From Bacillota bacterium (lineage in GTDB: Bacteria; Bacillota; Clostridia; Lachnospirales; Lachnospiraceae), in NCBI GenBank assembly GCA_023395555.1, contig JAEWYQ010000046.1, forward strand, positions 1 through 64,000: a stretch of 64,000 nucleotides of DNA, written 5' to 3'. Shown here piece by piece: positions 16,688 through 25,873 of the stretch; positions within the stretch are counted from its first letter, which is position 1; every line of letters begins with the position of its first letter. Under the pieces are notes generated by a model. It did no database searches. It was given only the letters and a program-made list of their open reading frames with translations, and had not been told where the DNA came from. The translations under genes and the position numbers were made by a program.

Positions 16688-17587
16688 TTAACCTTTCACA
16701 GCTCCCAGCGTCAGTCCTTTTATGAAGTATCTCTGCACAAAGGGATATAATAAGACGATGGGCCCTGTTACTACTACTGTCAGTGCCATTTTCATGGACT
16801 CAATGGGCACGGTGTCGATTACCATTCCCGACTCCGCCGCAATCTTGCGGAGCTCCTTGGCATCATTGATCAGCTTATATAGCTGATACTGCAGGCTGTA
16901 AAGATGATTATTGTTGATAAACAGCATGGAATTATACCAGTCATTCCAGAAGGTCAGTGCCGTAAACAATCCGATGGTGGCCACAACCGGCTTGGACAGA
17001 GGCCAGATCAGTCTGAGAAAGATGGAGAAATCTCCTGCTCCGTCTATTTTTGCCGCTTCCGTCATTTCAAAGGGTATTCCTGCCATAAAGCCTTTCACCA
17101 GCAGGATATTCCATACCGATACAATGCCCGGCAGGATCATGGCCCAGATGCTGTCCTTCAGATGCAGGTATCTTACGCAGAGAATGTACCAGGGCATCAA
17201 TCCCCCGCTGAACAGGGTGGTGAAGAAATAGTAGAAAGACAGCTTATTCCTCCATTCAAAATCCCTTCTCTGCAGTACATAGCCCGCCATGGTATTTAAG
17301 AATACACTCAGGATTGTCCCTACCACCGTAACAAAGGTAGTGACCCCATAGGCCCGGATGATTGCCATCGGACTTTGAAAAATCGTCTTATAGCTTTCAA
17401 AGGACCAATCCTTAGGCCAGATACTGTAACCATTGCGTATGATATACGACTCCGAGGTGAGGGAAGACCCGATTACAATTAAAAACGGGATCAGACACAG
17501 CGCCGCAAAGAGGAACAACAAGGGATAGCCGGCAGCCTTAAAGCACAGCACATCCTTTGGCATCTTCGATTTGTTTTTTCTGTTCAT
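16688..17587 (-). CDS. Carbohydrate ABC transporter permease (YtcP/LplC-like)
   Basis: A 299-residue membrane protein with about six transmembrane helices, the first near residues 17-40. The cytoplasmic loop that docks the ATPase is visible as EMTEAAKIDGAGDFSIFLRLIWP in the EAA-motif pattern, about 190 residues in. The C-terminus YFIKGLTLGAVKG is typical of the MalG/YtcP class. It forms the channel with the preceding LplB-like permease. The start is 18 bases after that gene and has a GGGAGG site. It belongs to the operon of two permeases and a solute-binding lipoprotein. Confidence 0.9.
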   Translation of the reverse strand: MNRKNKSKMPKDVLCFKAAGYPLLFLFAALCLIPFLIVIGSSLTSESYIIRNGYSIWPKDWSFESYKTIFQSPMAIIRAYGVTTFVTVVGTILSVFLNTMAGYVLQRRDFEWRNKLSFYYFFTTLFSGGLMPWYILCVRYLHLKDSIWAMILPGIVSVWNILLVKGFMAGIPFEMTEAAKIDGAGDFSIFLRLIWPLSKPVVATIGLFTALTFWNDWYNSMLFINNNHLYSLQYQLYKLINDAKELRKIAAESGMVIDTVPIESMKMALTVVVTGPIVLLYPFVQRYFIKGLTLGAVKG

Positions 17588-17605
17588 CCTTGTTCCTCCC
17601 TTTCA

Positions 17606-18535
17606 TTAAAATAGTGAATAATTGGCATCCTTTTTCTTCACAACCCAGTTGGCAATCAGAATGGTAATAAAGCATAATACCGACTGATAGAAGCCAATGG
17701 CTACCGTCTGCCCCACATCCGTAGCCGCTATGGTCATTCGGAACACATAGGTATCGATGACATCCGTCTTCCCAAACAGCGCGCCGTTCTGTCCCACCAG
17801 CTGATAGAACAGATCCAGGTTGCCCCGGAAGACCTTGCCCAATGCCAGCAGGATCAGGGTGATGGCCGTGGGAAGGATGCTGGGAAGGGTGATAAAGCGT
17901 ATTCTTTGAAAGATATTGGCTCCGTCAATGGCTGCCGCTTCATGGAGGGAACCGTCCACTCCCAGGATTGCCGCCAGATAGACCACCACGCCATAGCCCA
18001 CGCCCTTCCAGGCGGAAAATGCAATGATAATAAACGGCCACCAGCCGGCCTCCCCATAGAAATTCGCCGGATCTGCACCAAGCTTCTGCAGAAGCGAATT
18101 CAGGGTGCCTGTCTCATAGGACAGCAGGCTGTAGGCAATGGAGCCCACGATTACCCAGGATATAAAATACGGCAGAAAAATAATGGACTGAGTAAGCTTC
18201 TTCAGCCATTTTCCGGCCATTTCACTTAAGATAACAGCCAGGGCGATCTCCAGCACGGTGTTGATAACGATAAATGACAGATTATAAAGGGCGGTGTTTC
18301 TGGTAACGCTTAGCGCTTTGCCCGAGGCGAAGAAAAACCGGAAGTTATCCAGCCCCACCCAGGGACTTCCGAAAATGCCATCGGAATAATTGAAGCGTTT
18401 GAACGCCATAACCAGCCCGCCGATGGGCAGATACGAGAATATCAGCACCAGCGCCGCAGAGGGCAGCAGCATGAGAAGCATTGTCTTATAACGAAAGAGT
18501 TTCCCTAAAAAACCCTGTTTTTTATTTTTCTTCAT
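17606..18535 (-). CDS. Carbohydrate ABC transporter permease (LplB-like)
   Basis: A 309-residue membrane protein with a basic N-terminus (MKKNKKQ) and about six helices, the first near residues 17-38. The EAA-loop is seen in SLHEAAAIDGANIFQRIRF, the docking site for the ATPase. The N-terminal FSYLPIGGLVMAFKRFNY segment and the length fit LplB/UgpA-type permeases that partner YtcP-like proteins. It opens the transport operon, 177 bases after the sensor kinase gene. In that gap lie a hairpin and a GGTAT...ATACC dyad that may be the control region. Confidence 0.9.
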   Translation of the reverse strand: MKKNKKQGFLGKLFRYKTMLLMLLPSAALVLIFSYLPIGGLVMAFKRFNYSDGIFGSPWVGLDNFRFFFASGKALSVTRNTALYNLSFIVINTVLEIALAVILSEMAGKWLKKLTQSIIFLPYFISWVIVGSIAYSLLSYETGTLNSLLQKLGADPANFYGEAGWWPFIIIAFSAWKGVGYGVVVYLAAILGVDGSLHEAAAIDGANIFQRIRFITLPSILPTAITLILLALGKVFRGNLDLFYQLVGQNGALFGKTDVIDTYVFRMTIAATDVGQTVAIGFYQSVLCFITILIANWVVKKKDANYSLF

Positions 18536-18581
18536 GGATTCTGCGAATCTCCTTCCTGTTTTCGGGTATTTTAATTTAAAT

Positions 18582-18624
18582 GCCCCTATCTTCTTCCTGT
18601 AACTATTTTAACAGGGATAGGGGC
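18582..18624. promoter_or_regulatory. Stem-loop in the leader of the sugar permease operon
   Basis: GCCCCTATC at 18582-18590 pairs perfectly with GATAGGGGC at 18616-18624, and an inner stem CCTGT/ACAGG lies within. On the minus (coding) strand it is followed by ATTTAAATT rather than a clean T-run. It stands 47 bases before the permease start. It may be an inefficient terminator that lowers readthrough from the kinase gene, or a leader structure affecting expression. Confidence 0.5.
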
Positions 18625-18639
18625 TGGTGAAAATCTGAA

Positions 18640-18674
18640 GGTATTCATATCTCACGGTAAAATATGAATATACC
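18640..18674. promoter_or_regulatory. Candidate operator dyad upstream of the permease operon
   Basis: GGTATTCATAT at 18640-18650 and ATATGAATATACC at 18662-18674 form a dyad of about 11 bp with a two-base offset. It lies in the only intergenic space between the two-component genes and the transporter genes, as expected for the site of the YesN-type response regulator. A weak -35/-10 pair (TTTCAC and TAAAAT) lies just downstream on the minus strand. Assignment is inference. Confidence 0.35.
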
Positions 18675-18712
18675 GCTTCTTCTTTGAGTAAATTGCACAA
18701 AAGTGAGGGTTC

Positions 18713-20563
18713 TTATTGCTTCGGCAGGTGCCGTCCCCGGGGAAACCGGACGGTGACACAGGTTCCTTCCCCTACCCTGCTCTCGCATTCCAGGCCATAG
18801 GCCTCGCCAAATATCAGCTGCAGCCGGGCATGGACATTTTTCATTCCATAGCCGGAGCCGGAGAGAGAGCTGTCCATGACCCTGGCCAGGGTCTGGGCAT
18901 CCATGCCTGCTCCATCGTCCATGACCTTAATGCAGACGGTTCCTTCCTCTTCTTCATAGCCCAGAATCCGGATATTCCCCTGCTTGCTCTTCTTCTCCCA
19001 GATCCCGTGCAGTATGGCATTCTCCACCAGGGGCTGAAGAATAATCTTCGGCACAAGGCTGTCCTTGAGGTCCTCCTCCACCTCCTCCGTGTAAGAGATC
19101 TTTCCCGGAAACCGGATATCCTGGATCTTGATATAATAACCGACATGCTGCAGCTCTTCGCCCAGCGTCAGGCTATCCTTTCCCTTGTTTAGAATCAGAC
19201 GGTAGTACTTGGACAGGGATATCACCGCGGTATGAATGTCCTCGGTCCTCCCCGCATAGGCCAGCCAATTAAGCATTTCTAACGTATTATAGAGGAAATG
19301 CGGATTGATTTGTGACTGCAGTGCTTTCAGCTCGGCGCTTTTCAGATGAATACCCATGCGGTATTTTTCATCCATCAGCTCACTGGTGCGGGTAATCATT
19401 TCATTGTAATTATCATAGAGCACACCGATCTCATCCTTGGTGTCATTCTCCAGATGGGCCTCCATATCTCCTGATTTCACCTGGTTAAAGATGTCATTCA
19501 TCCGGGATAACCTTCGGACAATCCAGGAGATAATAAAGGCGCCTCCTGCAATGGTCAGCATGCCGAATAAAAGCATCAACCCAGCCACCATGTACTGGAG
19601 CCTGGCAATTCCTGATACCATGTCGGCCTTGGGAATGACCGTCACCATCTCCCAGTCCGTGTTACGTATCTTATTGCGCATACAGTATACTGTCTTCTGG
19701 TTCAGCTCCGTCTCTGCCGGTTCGCTCTGCTGTGCATACCGGGAGTACTTAAACTCCTCTGTCAGCTCTTCTGATAAGCCTATTGCCTCCAGCTTCTCCT
19801 GGCTGGAGGCTGCCACAATCAGATCTTCCTTGTTCACCAGATAGGAAACGGCATTTTCTGTAGGTGTTGCATTCTGCAGAATCTTCTCCAGCTCCTCAAT
19901 ACCGATATCCATACGCAGGACACAATTGCGCAGACGGTAATTGCTCTCCTCCGCAATATCCCTCACCAGGGCCACATACCGTTCCTGCTTTCCTTCCTCC
20001 AGATAGATTCCGGGTGCAAAATACACCTTCCGGTTCCCCTTTTTCTGATACCACAGGGCATTGTCCGCCTCCGAAAGAGGATGGATGTAGTCACCGTCCG
20101 CCAGAAGATCATCTCCCCCGGCAATATAAATATGAATCCGGATGCTGCGGGTGCTGCTTTCCACACTCTGAAGATAGCTGCGGATCGCCTCTCTGGAAGC
20201 CAGCTGCTGGTGCTGATCTGTTATGGCCGTACTGCTTTTTCTTATCTCCGCTTTCAAGGTGGGGCTGGTAACCACCACATCCGTGCGCTGTATCATCTGA
20301 AGTATCTTGTATTCCAGATAGGATTCGGCCTGCTCATAGCTCTGCATGGCGGAATAGCGGATCTTCTCCAGCATGCTGCCGGACACCTCCGCGTAGATAA
20401 TGATACTGATCATAAACAGGGGCAGCACAAATAACACGCTGTAGAACACCAGAAGCTTCTTTTTCAAGCTCAGGTCCTTAAAGCGCTGTTTATATACTTT
20501 CTGTCTGGTTTTTCCTCTTTTCTCTTTCCTCTTTCCCTGCTCTCCTTCCATGAAGCTCCTCAT
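18713..20563 (-). CDS. YesM-type sensor histidine kinase
   Basis: A 616-residue membrane kinase. The start is ATG 20563, behind GGAAAGG; the frame is open to a TTG six codons earlier. After a basic N-terminus, TM1 (about 38-60) is followed by a 270-residue extracellular sensing domain of the Cache type, TM2 (about 315-335), and a HAMP domain (about 340-390). The phosphoacceptor box QINPHFLYNTLEMLNWLA marks the LytS/YesM class (His_kinase), followed by an HATPase with MDDGAGM and GSGYGMKNV. It senses an extracellular sugar or a loaded binding protein and phosphorylates the regulator encoded 46 bases upstream, controlling the adjacent transport operon. Confidence 0.92.
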   Translation of the reverse strand: MRSFMEGEQGKRKEKRGKTRQKVYKQRFKDLSLKKKLLVFYSVLFVLPLFMISIIIYAEVSGSMLEKIRYSAMQSYEQAESYLEYKILQMIQRTDVVVTSPTLKAEIRKSSTAITDQHQQLASREAIRSYLQSVESSTRSIRIHIYIAGGDDLLADGDYIHPLSEADNALWYQKKGNRKVYFAPGIYLEEGKQERYVALVRDIAEESNYRLRNCVLRMDIGIEELEKILQNATPTENAVSYLVNKEDLIVAASSQEKLEAIGLSEELTEEFKYSRYAQQSEPAETELNQKTVYCMRNKIRNTDWEMVTVIPKADMVSGIARLQYMVAGLMLLFGMLTIAGGAFIISWIVRRLSRMNDIFNQVKSGDMEAHLENDTKDEIGVLYDNYNEMITRTSELMDEKYRMGIHLKSAELKALQSQINPHFLYNTLEMLNWLAYAGRTEDIHTAVISLSKYYRLILNKGKDSLTLGEELQHVGYYIKIQDIRFPGKISYTEEVEEDLKDSLVPKIILQPLVENAILHGIWEKKSKQGNIRILGYEEEEGTVCIKVMDDGAGMDAQTLARVMDSSLSGSGYGMKNVHARLQLIFGEAYGLECESRVGEGTCVTVRFPRGRHLPKQ

Positions 20564-20609
20564 ATTGTAACCTTTCCGCAAACCTTGTACGGTTCCGCTT
20601 CAAAGTATT

Positions 20610-21431
20610 TTATTTTCTTTCCGAATTGTTATGGATGCATTCCTTCAAATAATCTGCCGGTGTTATGGCTTCGTACTTTTTATATATTTTTATAAAATAG
20701 CTGCTATCTGCAAAGCCTGCCTTTTCCGCTACATTTTTTATCTTTACCTGGGGATTCCGACGCATGTATTCCTTGGCCCATTTCAGCCGGGTGCGAATGA
20801 TGCACTGATTGATCGTCTCGTTCTTCTCCTTTTTAAACAGCCAGCACATATACTGCTTGGTCAGCTTAAAATGATCCGCCAGCTGGGTCAGGGAGAGATT
20901 CATATCAGAGAAATTATCCTGGATATAGCGCTCGATCTTATCTGCCAGATGCATGGAGGACTGCCAGGATGCCGGAATCAGGTCCTCCTCCGGGATCTCC
21001 TCCAGATATTCCTGAAAATGCGCCTTATATTCTTCTTCTATGGCCTCCCTGCGCTTTTCCTCCTCCGTCTGGAGAATGGACTTTTTTAAATTATCCACCA
21101 GCTCCGAAGGTTCAATGGGCTTCTCGATATAATTCACTGCCGACAGTTGAATGGCCGATTTCAGATACTCCTTATCACAATAAGCGCTGATGAAGATAAA
21201 ACGGCAGTTCTTTAACTGTTTTCGTATCTCAAATGCCATGGTGATTCCATCCATCCTCGGCATTCTTACATCCGCCATAATAATATCCGGCTTCAGCTCC
21301 AGGGCTTTTTGCAGTCCCTCTTCTCCGTCCTCTGCCGTAACAACTTCCCTAATCCCAAGCCTTTCCCAGGGAACACTCATGAGTATTCCTTGCCTGGTCA
21401 GCTCCTCATCCTCTACCAATAATACCTTCAC
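20610..21431 (-). CDS. YesN-type response regulator with AraC output domain
   Basis: A 273-residue regulator. The receiver domain (1-120) has the acidic pair in VLLVEDEEL, the phosphoacceptor aspartate in DIIMADVRMPRMDG (residue about 54), a threonine/serine switch in FIFISAY and a lysine in NYIEKPIEP. Residues 165-270 carry a double helix-turn-helix AraC domain (LTQLADHFKLTKQYMCWLFK; KIKNVAEKAGFADSSYFIKI). It is first in a minus-strand series: regulator, kinase, two permeases, binding protein. Its upstream region is AT-rich. It most likely activates the transport operon when its sugar is present. Confidence 0.93.
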   Translation of the reverse strand: MKVLLVEDEELTRQGILMSVPWERLGIREVVTAEDGEEGLQKALELKPDIIMADVRMPRMDGITMAFEIRKQLKNCRFIFISAYCDKEYLKSAIQLSAVNYIEKPIEPSELVDNLKKSILQTEEEKRREAIEEEYKAHFQEYLEEIPEEDLIPASWQSSMHLADKIERYIQDNFSDMNLSLTQLADHFKLTKQYMCWLFKKEKNETINQCIIRTRLKWAKEYMRRNPQVKIKNVAEKAGFADSSYFIKIYKKYEAITPADYLKECIHNNSERK

Positions 21432-21716
21432 CCCGACTCCTCCTTTCTGATACTGGTTTGTTTTTCTACTAATTGCATATATTTTGCCCGGTTTTTTTCT
21501 ATTTATATATACATAATAACAAAATTTTATAAAAGTAAAAATGGTATTCTATTCTGATGTCATGGTAATTTATGAATATAATGTATTAAATGCCATGGAA
21601 GGACTGTAAGCAGCCGCTGCAGAATAAAAAAGGAAGGTGTATCTCCCCCCCCTTTTGCTTTGCATATGACTATCTTATAACGCTTCCTTTGATGCAAGTA
21701 TCTGTATGAGCCCCCG

Positions 21717-23153
21717 TCACACCTTGATATTCGCCGTCATTCCGAGATATTCCCCGTTCTCCTCCAGAATCGGGCGGATTACTTCGTTCACAAACTCCTC
21801 CGTCTGCTCCCCGGCTCTTCCGATATACAGGGCCGGATCCATGGCGGCTTTCAGCTCCTCCAGACTCATACGGAATGCAGGATCTGCCGCAATCAGCTCC
21901 AGCAGGTTATTATCCAGCCCCTTCTCCTTCACGTTCCGGCCCGCTTCCATGGACAGGGTCCGGATTCTCTCGTGAAGCTCCTGCCGGTCTCCTCCGGCCT
22001 TTACTGCCGCCATCATGATGTTCTCCGTCGCCATGAAAGGAAGCTCTGCCATCAGACGCTTCTCTATTACCTTTGGATATACCACAAGACCGTCCGCTAC
22101 ATTCAGGTACAGCTCCAGGATGCCGTCTATTGCAAGAAATGCTTCGGGAATGCTGATTCTCTTATTGGCGGAGTCATCCAGGGTTCGCTCAAACCACTGG
22201 GTCGCCGCGGTAATGGCTGGATTCACCGCATCCGCCATCACATAATTAGCCAGGGACGCAATGCGCTCGCTTCGCATGGGATTTCTCTTATATGCCATGG
22301 CAGAGGAACCGATCTGATGCTTCTCAAAGGGTTCCTCAATCTCCTTTAAATGCTGGAGCAGGCGGATATCATTGGAGAATTTGTGGGCACTCACCGCAAT
22401 GCCCGACAGCACGTTGAGCACACGAAGGTCAATTTTTCTGGAATAGGTCTGGCCTGCTACGGGATAGCAGCCGGAAAATCCCATTTTCTCCGCTATCTTC
22501 TGATCCAGCTGCTTGATCTTCTCATGGTCCCCGTCGAATAGTTCCATAAAGCTTGCCTGGGTGCCGGTGGTTCCCTTGGAACCCAACAGCTGCATCGTAT
22601 CGGTCACATAACACAGATCATCATAATCCAGCTTCAGTTCCATCAGCCACAGAGAGGCTCTTTTACCCACTGTCGTAGGCTGGGCCGGCTGGAAATGGGT
22701 GAAGGCAAGGGTGGGAAGGCTGCGGTATTCCATGGCAAAGGCCGATAGCCTGTCCATGACATTGACCAGCTTCTTCTTCACCAGCTTCAGTGCCTCGGTC
22801 ATAATAATCAGGTCGGTATTATCTCCCACATAGCAGGAAGTAGCTCCCAGATGAATAATTCCCTTCGCCTTGGGGCATTGCTCGCCGTAAGCATATACAT
22901 GGCTCATCACATCATGGCGTACCAGGGCTTCCCGCGCCTTCGCCGTCTCATAATTGATATCGTTCTGAAAAGCCTTCAGCTCATCGATCTGTTCCTGGGT
23001 TATGTTTAATCCCAGCTCTTTCTCCGTCTCCGCAAGCGCCACCCAGAGTCTTCTCCAGGTTCTAAACTTCATATCCGGGGAAAAAAGATACTGCATCTCC
23101 TTCCCGGCATAACGCTCCGATAAGGGTGACATATACCTGTCGTTATCCATCAT
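21717..23153 (-). CDS. purB: Adenylosuccinate lyase
   Basis: A 478-residue enzyme of the fumarase/aspartase superfamily. It catalyses two fumarate-releasing steps, SAICAR to AICAR and adenylosuccinate to AMP. The superfamily signature is seen as GSSAMAYKRNPMRSE near residue 285, with the flexible catalytic serine; GIIHLGATSCYVGDN near residue 100 carries the substrate-binding part and TTVGKRASLW follows around 170. It lies 36 bases after purF on the same strand, the last gene of the purC-purF-purB run. The AAAGGGA site is moderately good. Downstream, a weak GGAAG/CTTCC hairpin with TTTTTT near 21630-21690 may end the transcript. Confidence 0.96.
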   Translation of the reverse strand: MMDNDRYMSPLSERYAGKEMQYLFSPDMKFRTWRRLWVALAETEKELGLNITQEQIDELKAFQNDINYETAKAREALVRHDVMSHVYAYGEQCPKAKGIIHLGATSCYVGDNTDLIIMTEALKLVKKKLVNVMDRLSAFAMEYRSLPTLAFTHFQPAQPTTVGKRASLWLMELKLDYDDLCYVTDTMQLLGSKGTTGTQASFMELFDGDHEKIKQLDQKIAEKMGFSGCYPVAGQTYSRKIDLRVLNVLSGIAVSAHKFSNDIRLLQHLKEIEEPFEKHQIGSSAMAYKRNPMRSERIASLANYVMADAVNPAITAATQWFERTLDDSANKRISIPEAFLAIDGILELYLNVADGLVVYPKVIEKRLMAELPFMATENIMMAAVKAGGDRQELHERIRTLSMEAGRNVKEKGLDNNLLELIAADPAFRMSLEELKAAMDPALYIGRAGEQTEEFVNEVIRPILEENGEYLGMTANIKV

Positions 23154-23189
23154 TTCTGTCCCTTTCTATTTCCATTGAATTCTGCCAAT

Positions 23190-24629
23190 CTACGCTTCAT
23201 AATCTCCGCGGATATCCTCTTTCGGCGGTTCCACCGGATAATTCCCGGTAAAGCAGGCATCGCAGTAGCCGGTATCTCCGCCGATCATATCGCTCAGCCT
23301 CACCACATCCAGATACCCCAGGGAGTCCGCTCCGATCATTTCACAGATCTGCTCCACGGTATTATTATGGGCAATCAGCTGATCCCCGGTGGGTACATCG
23401 GTCCCAAAATAGCAGGGATGGAGGAAGGGAGGGGAGCTGATTCGCACATGAACCTCTGTTGCTCCGGCCTTCTTCAGCATCTTCACGATCTTGGCACTGG
23501 TGGTCCCTCTTACGATGGAGTCATCAATCATTACCACACGCTTCCCGCGCACCACCTCCGGCAGCACATTCAGCTTAATGCGCACACTGGAGACACGCAT
23601 GGACTGCTTCGGCTTAATGAAGGTCCTGCCCACATAGCTGTTTTTCACAAATGCCATTCCAAAGGGGATTCTGGATTCCATGGCATAGCCCATGGCAGCG
23701 GCATTACCGGAGTCCGGCACTCCCACTACCACATCCGCTTCCACCGGATTGGCCTGGGCCAGAATCCTGCCCGCCATAATTCTGGAATTATACACGCTGA
23801 CACCGTCAAAGGAAGTGTCCGGTCTGGCAAAATAAATATACTCAAAGATGCATTTGGCAATCTTCTGTCCGCACTGGGAGGTATCGGAATGAATTCCGTC
23901 CTCATTAATCATAACCACCTCGCCCGGCAATACATCCCGGACAAATTCCGCATCCGCGGCATAGAGAGCCGCCGTTTCCGAAGAAAGGATGTAGGCATTC
24001 CCCTTCCTTCCGATGCAAAGAGGATGGAAGCCAAAGGGATCCCTGGCTCCGATGAGCTTTCTAGGACTCATGATGACCAGGGAATAAGCACCGCTCATCT
24101 TCTTCATAGCCCGTGCCACCGCCTCTTCTGCCGTGGCGCTGTTCAGACGCTCTCTTGCAATATGATAGGCAATGACCTCCGTGTCAATGGTGGTCTGGAA
24201 GATGGCGCCGGTGCGTTCCAGCTCCCGTCTCAGCTCCGGCGTGTTCACCAGATTGCCGTTATGGGCAAGGGCAAGAGTTCCCTTGATATAATTCAGAACC
24301 AGGGGCTGGGTATTGTTAATGCTGCTTTCCCCCGCGGTGGAATAACGGACATGTCCGATGCCGATATTGCCGCCCACCAGGCCCTCCAGATTCTCCTGGG
24401 TAAACACCTCGCTTACCAGTCCCATTCCCTTCCAGGCCCGTACCTTGCCCTTGGGTCCCCTGGTATCGCTGACCGCCATTCCGCAGCTCTCCTGCCCCCT
24501 GTGCTGAAGAGCGAAGAGACCGTAATAAATCGAGGTGACCACATCGCCGCCATCCAAATCATAGACGCCGAACACCCCGCATTCCTCATGTAATTCTTCC
24601 GGATGATACTGATCGAATTCTATATTCAT
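23190..24629 (-). CDS. purF: Amidophosphoribosyltransferase
   Basis: A 479-residue enzyme for the first committed step of purine synthesis, PRPP plus glutamine to phosphoribosylamine. A 16-residue propeptide precedes the nucleophile Cys17 (HEECGVFGVYD), as in the Bacillus enzyme. The glutaminase domain runs to about 240; the transferase domain has the PRPP loop VVMIDDSIVRGTTS near residue 355. Four cysteines that would hold a 4Fe-4S cluster are present, one in AKCIFEY, one in HPCYFG and two in YCDACF, so this is the oxygen-sensitive Fe-S type. It starts about 365 bases after purC, from which it is separated by a long inverted repeat. Confidence 0.97.
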   Translation of the reverse strand: MNIEFDQYHPEELHEECGVFGVYDLDGGDVVTSIYYGLFALQHRGQESCGMAVSDTRGPKGKVRAWKGMGLVSEVFTQENLEGLVGGNIGIGHVRYSTAGESSINNTQPLVLNYIKGTLALAHNGNLVNTPELRRELERTGAIFQTTIDTEVIAYHIARERLNSATAEEAVARAMKKMSGAYSLVIMSPRKLIGARDPFGFHPLCIGRKGNAYILSSETAALYAADAEFVRDVLPGEVVMINEDGIHSDTSQCGQKIAKCIFEYIYFARPDTSFDGVSVYNSRIMAGRILAQANPVEADVVVGVPDSGNAAAMGYAMESRIPFGMAFVKNSYVGRTFIKPKQSMRVSSVRIKLNVLPEVVRGKRVVMIDDSIVRGTTSAKIVKMLKKAGATEVHVRISSPPFLHPCYFGTDVPTGDQLIAHNNTVEQICEMIGADSLGYLDVVRLSDMIGGDTGYCDACFTGNYPVEPPKEDIRGDYEA

Positions 24630-24666
24630 GAACTTATTCCTTTCCCTGACCCGGCCCGCGTTCCAG

Positions 24667-24860
24667 GTAACAGATCAGCCTGTGGCAGGGAGGAGTACAT
24701 GGTGCTCCCATAATGCACCGTATGGAAGAGATGTGATTGGATTTGTATGGCGCAGACGAACATACCTGTACGGCTGAGACATACAAATCCAGTCATATGT
24801 CTTCCATCCTGTGTGTGCGGGAGCACCATGTGCTCCTCCCTGCCACAGGCTGATCTGTTA
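24667..24860. repeat. Long imperfect inverted repeat between purC and purF
   Basis: The left arm (24667-24749, beginning GTAACAGATCAGCCTGTGG) is matched in reverse complement by the right arm (24780-24860), leaving a loop of about 30 nt. The first 29 positions of the arms are identical, then GGTGCTCCC, TGGAAGA and ATTTGTATG are shared blocks between short diverged stretches. It carries no gene: the open frame across it has no ribosome site and encodes nothing recognisable. On the minus strand it would form one large hairpin in the purC-purF mRNA. It may be a non-autonomous mobile element or remnant, or an intergenic RNA processing structure. The rest of the 365-base gap holds no other visible signal. 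Confidence 0.85.
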
Positions 24861-24994
24861 CTTGCAAACCGCTCCGGTCTTTCATTGAGGAGAGGCTGCC
24901 TGCGGCAAACAATCAAGTATCGCAATGATATCGTTACCGCCCATACCACTCCTTATACGATTGCATGCCCCTCAGAACAGCCTCATCGATTATT

Positions 24995-25702
24995 CTATTG
25001 AATTCCCAGACGCTTGAATACTTCCTGGTAGGCATCCTCAACCTTGCCGAGATCCCTGCGGAAACGATCCTTATCCAGTTTTTCATGGGTATTGATATCC
25101 CATAATCTGCAGGTATCGGGAGAGATCTCATCCGCAAGGATGATCTTGCCCTTATATCTGCCAAACTCTATTTTATAATCAATCAGCTCAATGCCGATGC
25201 TCTCAAAATACCTGCGCAGAACCTCGTTCACCTTAAATGCATATCCGGTAATCTCTTCGATCTCTTCCCTTGTGGCGATGCCGATAGCAATGGCATAATA
25301 ATCATTGATCATGGGATCACCCAGGGCATCATCCTTGTAGGAGAATTCCAGCGTAGGGCTGATGAGACGGATTCCTTCTTCCATCCCCAGCTTCTTGGCA
25401 AAGCTTCCGGCGGATACATTTCTTACGATTACCTCCAGCGGAACAATCTCCACCTTCTTCACCGCGGTCTCCCGGTCACTTAATTCCTCCACATAATGAG
25501 TCGGAACTCCTTCCTTCTCCAGCAGGCGGAATACATGGTTGGACATTCTGTTGTTGATTGCCCCTTTTCCTACAATGGTCCCTTTCTTAATTCCGTTGAA
25601 TGCCGTAGCATCATCCTTGTAGTCTACGATTAAAACATCTTCCACATCCGTTAAATATACCTTCTTTGCTTTTCCTTCATAGAGCATGTCTAATTTTTTC
25701 AT
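24995..25702 (-). CDS. purC: Phosphoribosylaminoimidazole-succinocarboxamide synthase
   Basis: A 235-residue SAICAR synthetase, which joins CAIR with aspartate using ATP. I set the start at ATG 25702 ([16 protein letters not shown]) because AGGTGG lies eight bases upstream; a GTG four codons earlier is in frame but badly placed. The family signatures are visible: the ATP-binding [14 protein letters not shown] at the start, [14 protein letters not shown] near 97, and [13 protein letters not shown] near 200. It is the first gene of the purC-purF-purB run, with its own near-consensus promoter at 25787-25814. Confidence 0.96.
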   Translation of the reverse strand: MKKLDMLYEGKAKKVYLTDVEDVLIVDYKDDATAFNGIKKGTIVGKGAINNRMSNHVFRLLEKEGVPTHYVEELSDRETAVKKVEIVPLEVIVRNVSAGSFAKKLGMEEGIRLISPTLEFSYKDDALGDPMINDYYAIAIGIATREEIEEITGYAFKVNEVLRRYFESIGIELIDYKIEFGRYKGKIILADEISPDTCRLWDINTHEKLDKDRFRRDLGKVEDAYQEVFKRLGIQ

Positions 25703-25786
25703 CGTAATTACCACCTATCCTTTGCCTTCTTCTCTCCTGTTTTGTCCTGTGCCTCCACATACCGGGCACATCCTGCCACATCTTTC

Positions 25787-25814
25787 ATTATAAAGGAACG
25801 GGATAAGAACACAA
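25787..25814 (-). promoter_or_regulatory. Promoter of purC
   Basis: On the minus strand TTGTGT (25809-25814), a 16-base spacer and a perfect TATAAT (25787-25792) predict a start near 25780, giving a leader of about 78 bases. That leader is too short for, and lacks the conserved core of, a purine riboswitch; a PurBox or other operator was not recognised. Confidence 0.65.
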
Positions 25815-25873
25815 TCGTTTTTTCCTTCATTTATTCATTAGAAAAAATAATAAATGATGTATTTTACAGGGGA

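Noticed and set aside
21600..21716. Run of eight C residues and a GGAAG/CTTCC pair after purB as a terminator
   Set aside because: The stem is about 8 bp with a loop of some 45 nt; it may work as a weak terminator but is too poor to list as a feature.
23175..24593. A 472-codon open frame on the plus strand opposite purF
   Set aside because: It is a shadow of purF codon structure: rich in His, Ile and Gly without domain motifs, no ribosome site, and purF itself is certain. Similar long antisense frames lie opposite the binding-protein, GT2 and GH94 genes and were rejected for the same reason.
24626..24949. A 107-codon frame on the minus strand across the inverted repeat between purC and purF
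   Set aside because: No ribosome binding site, Cys/His/Met-rich composition that follows from the repeat arms, and no recognisable domain. The repeat explains the sequence better.
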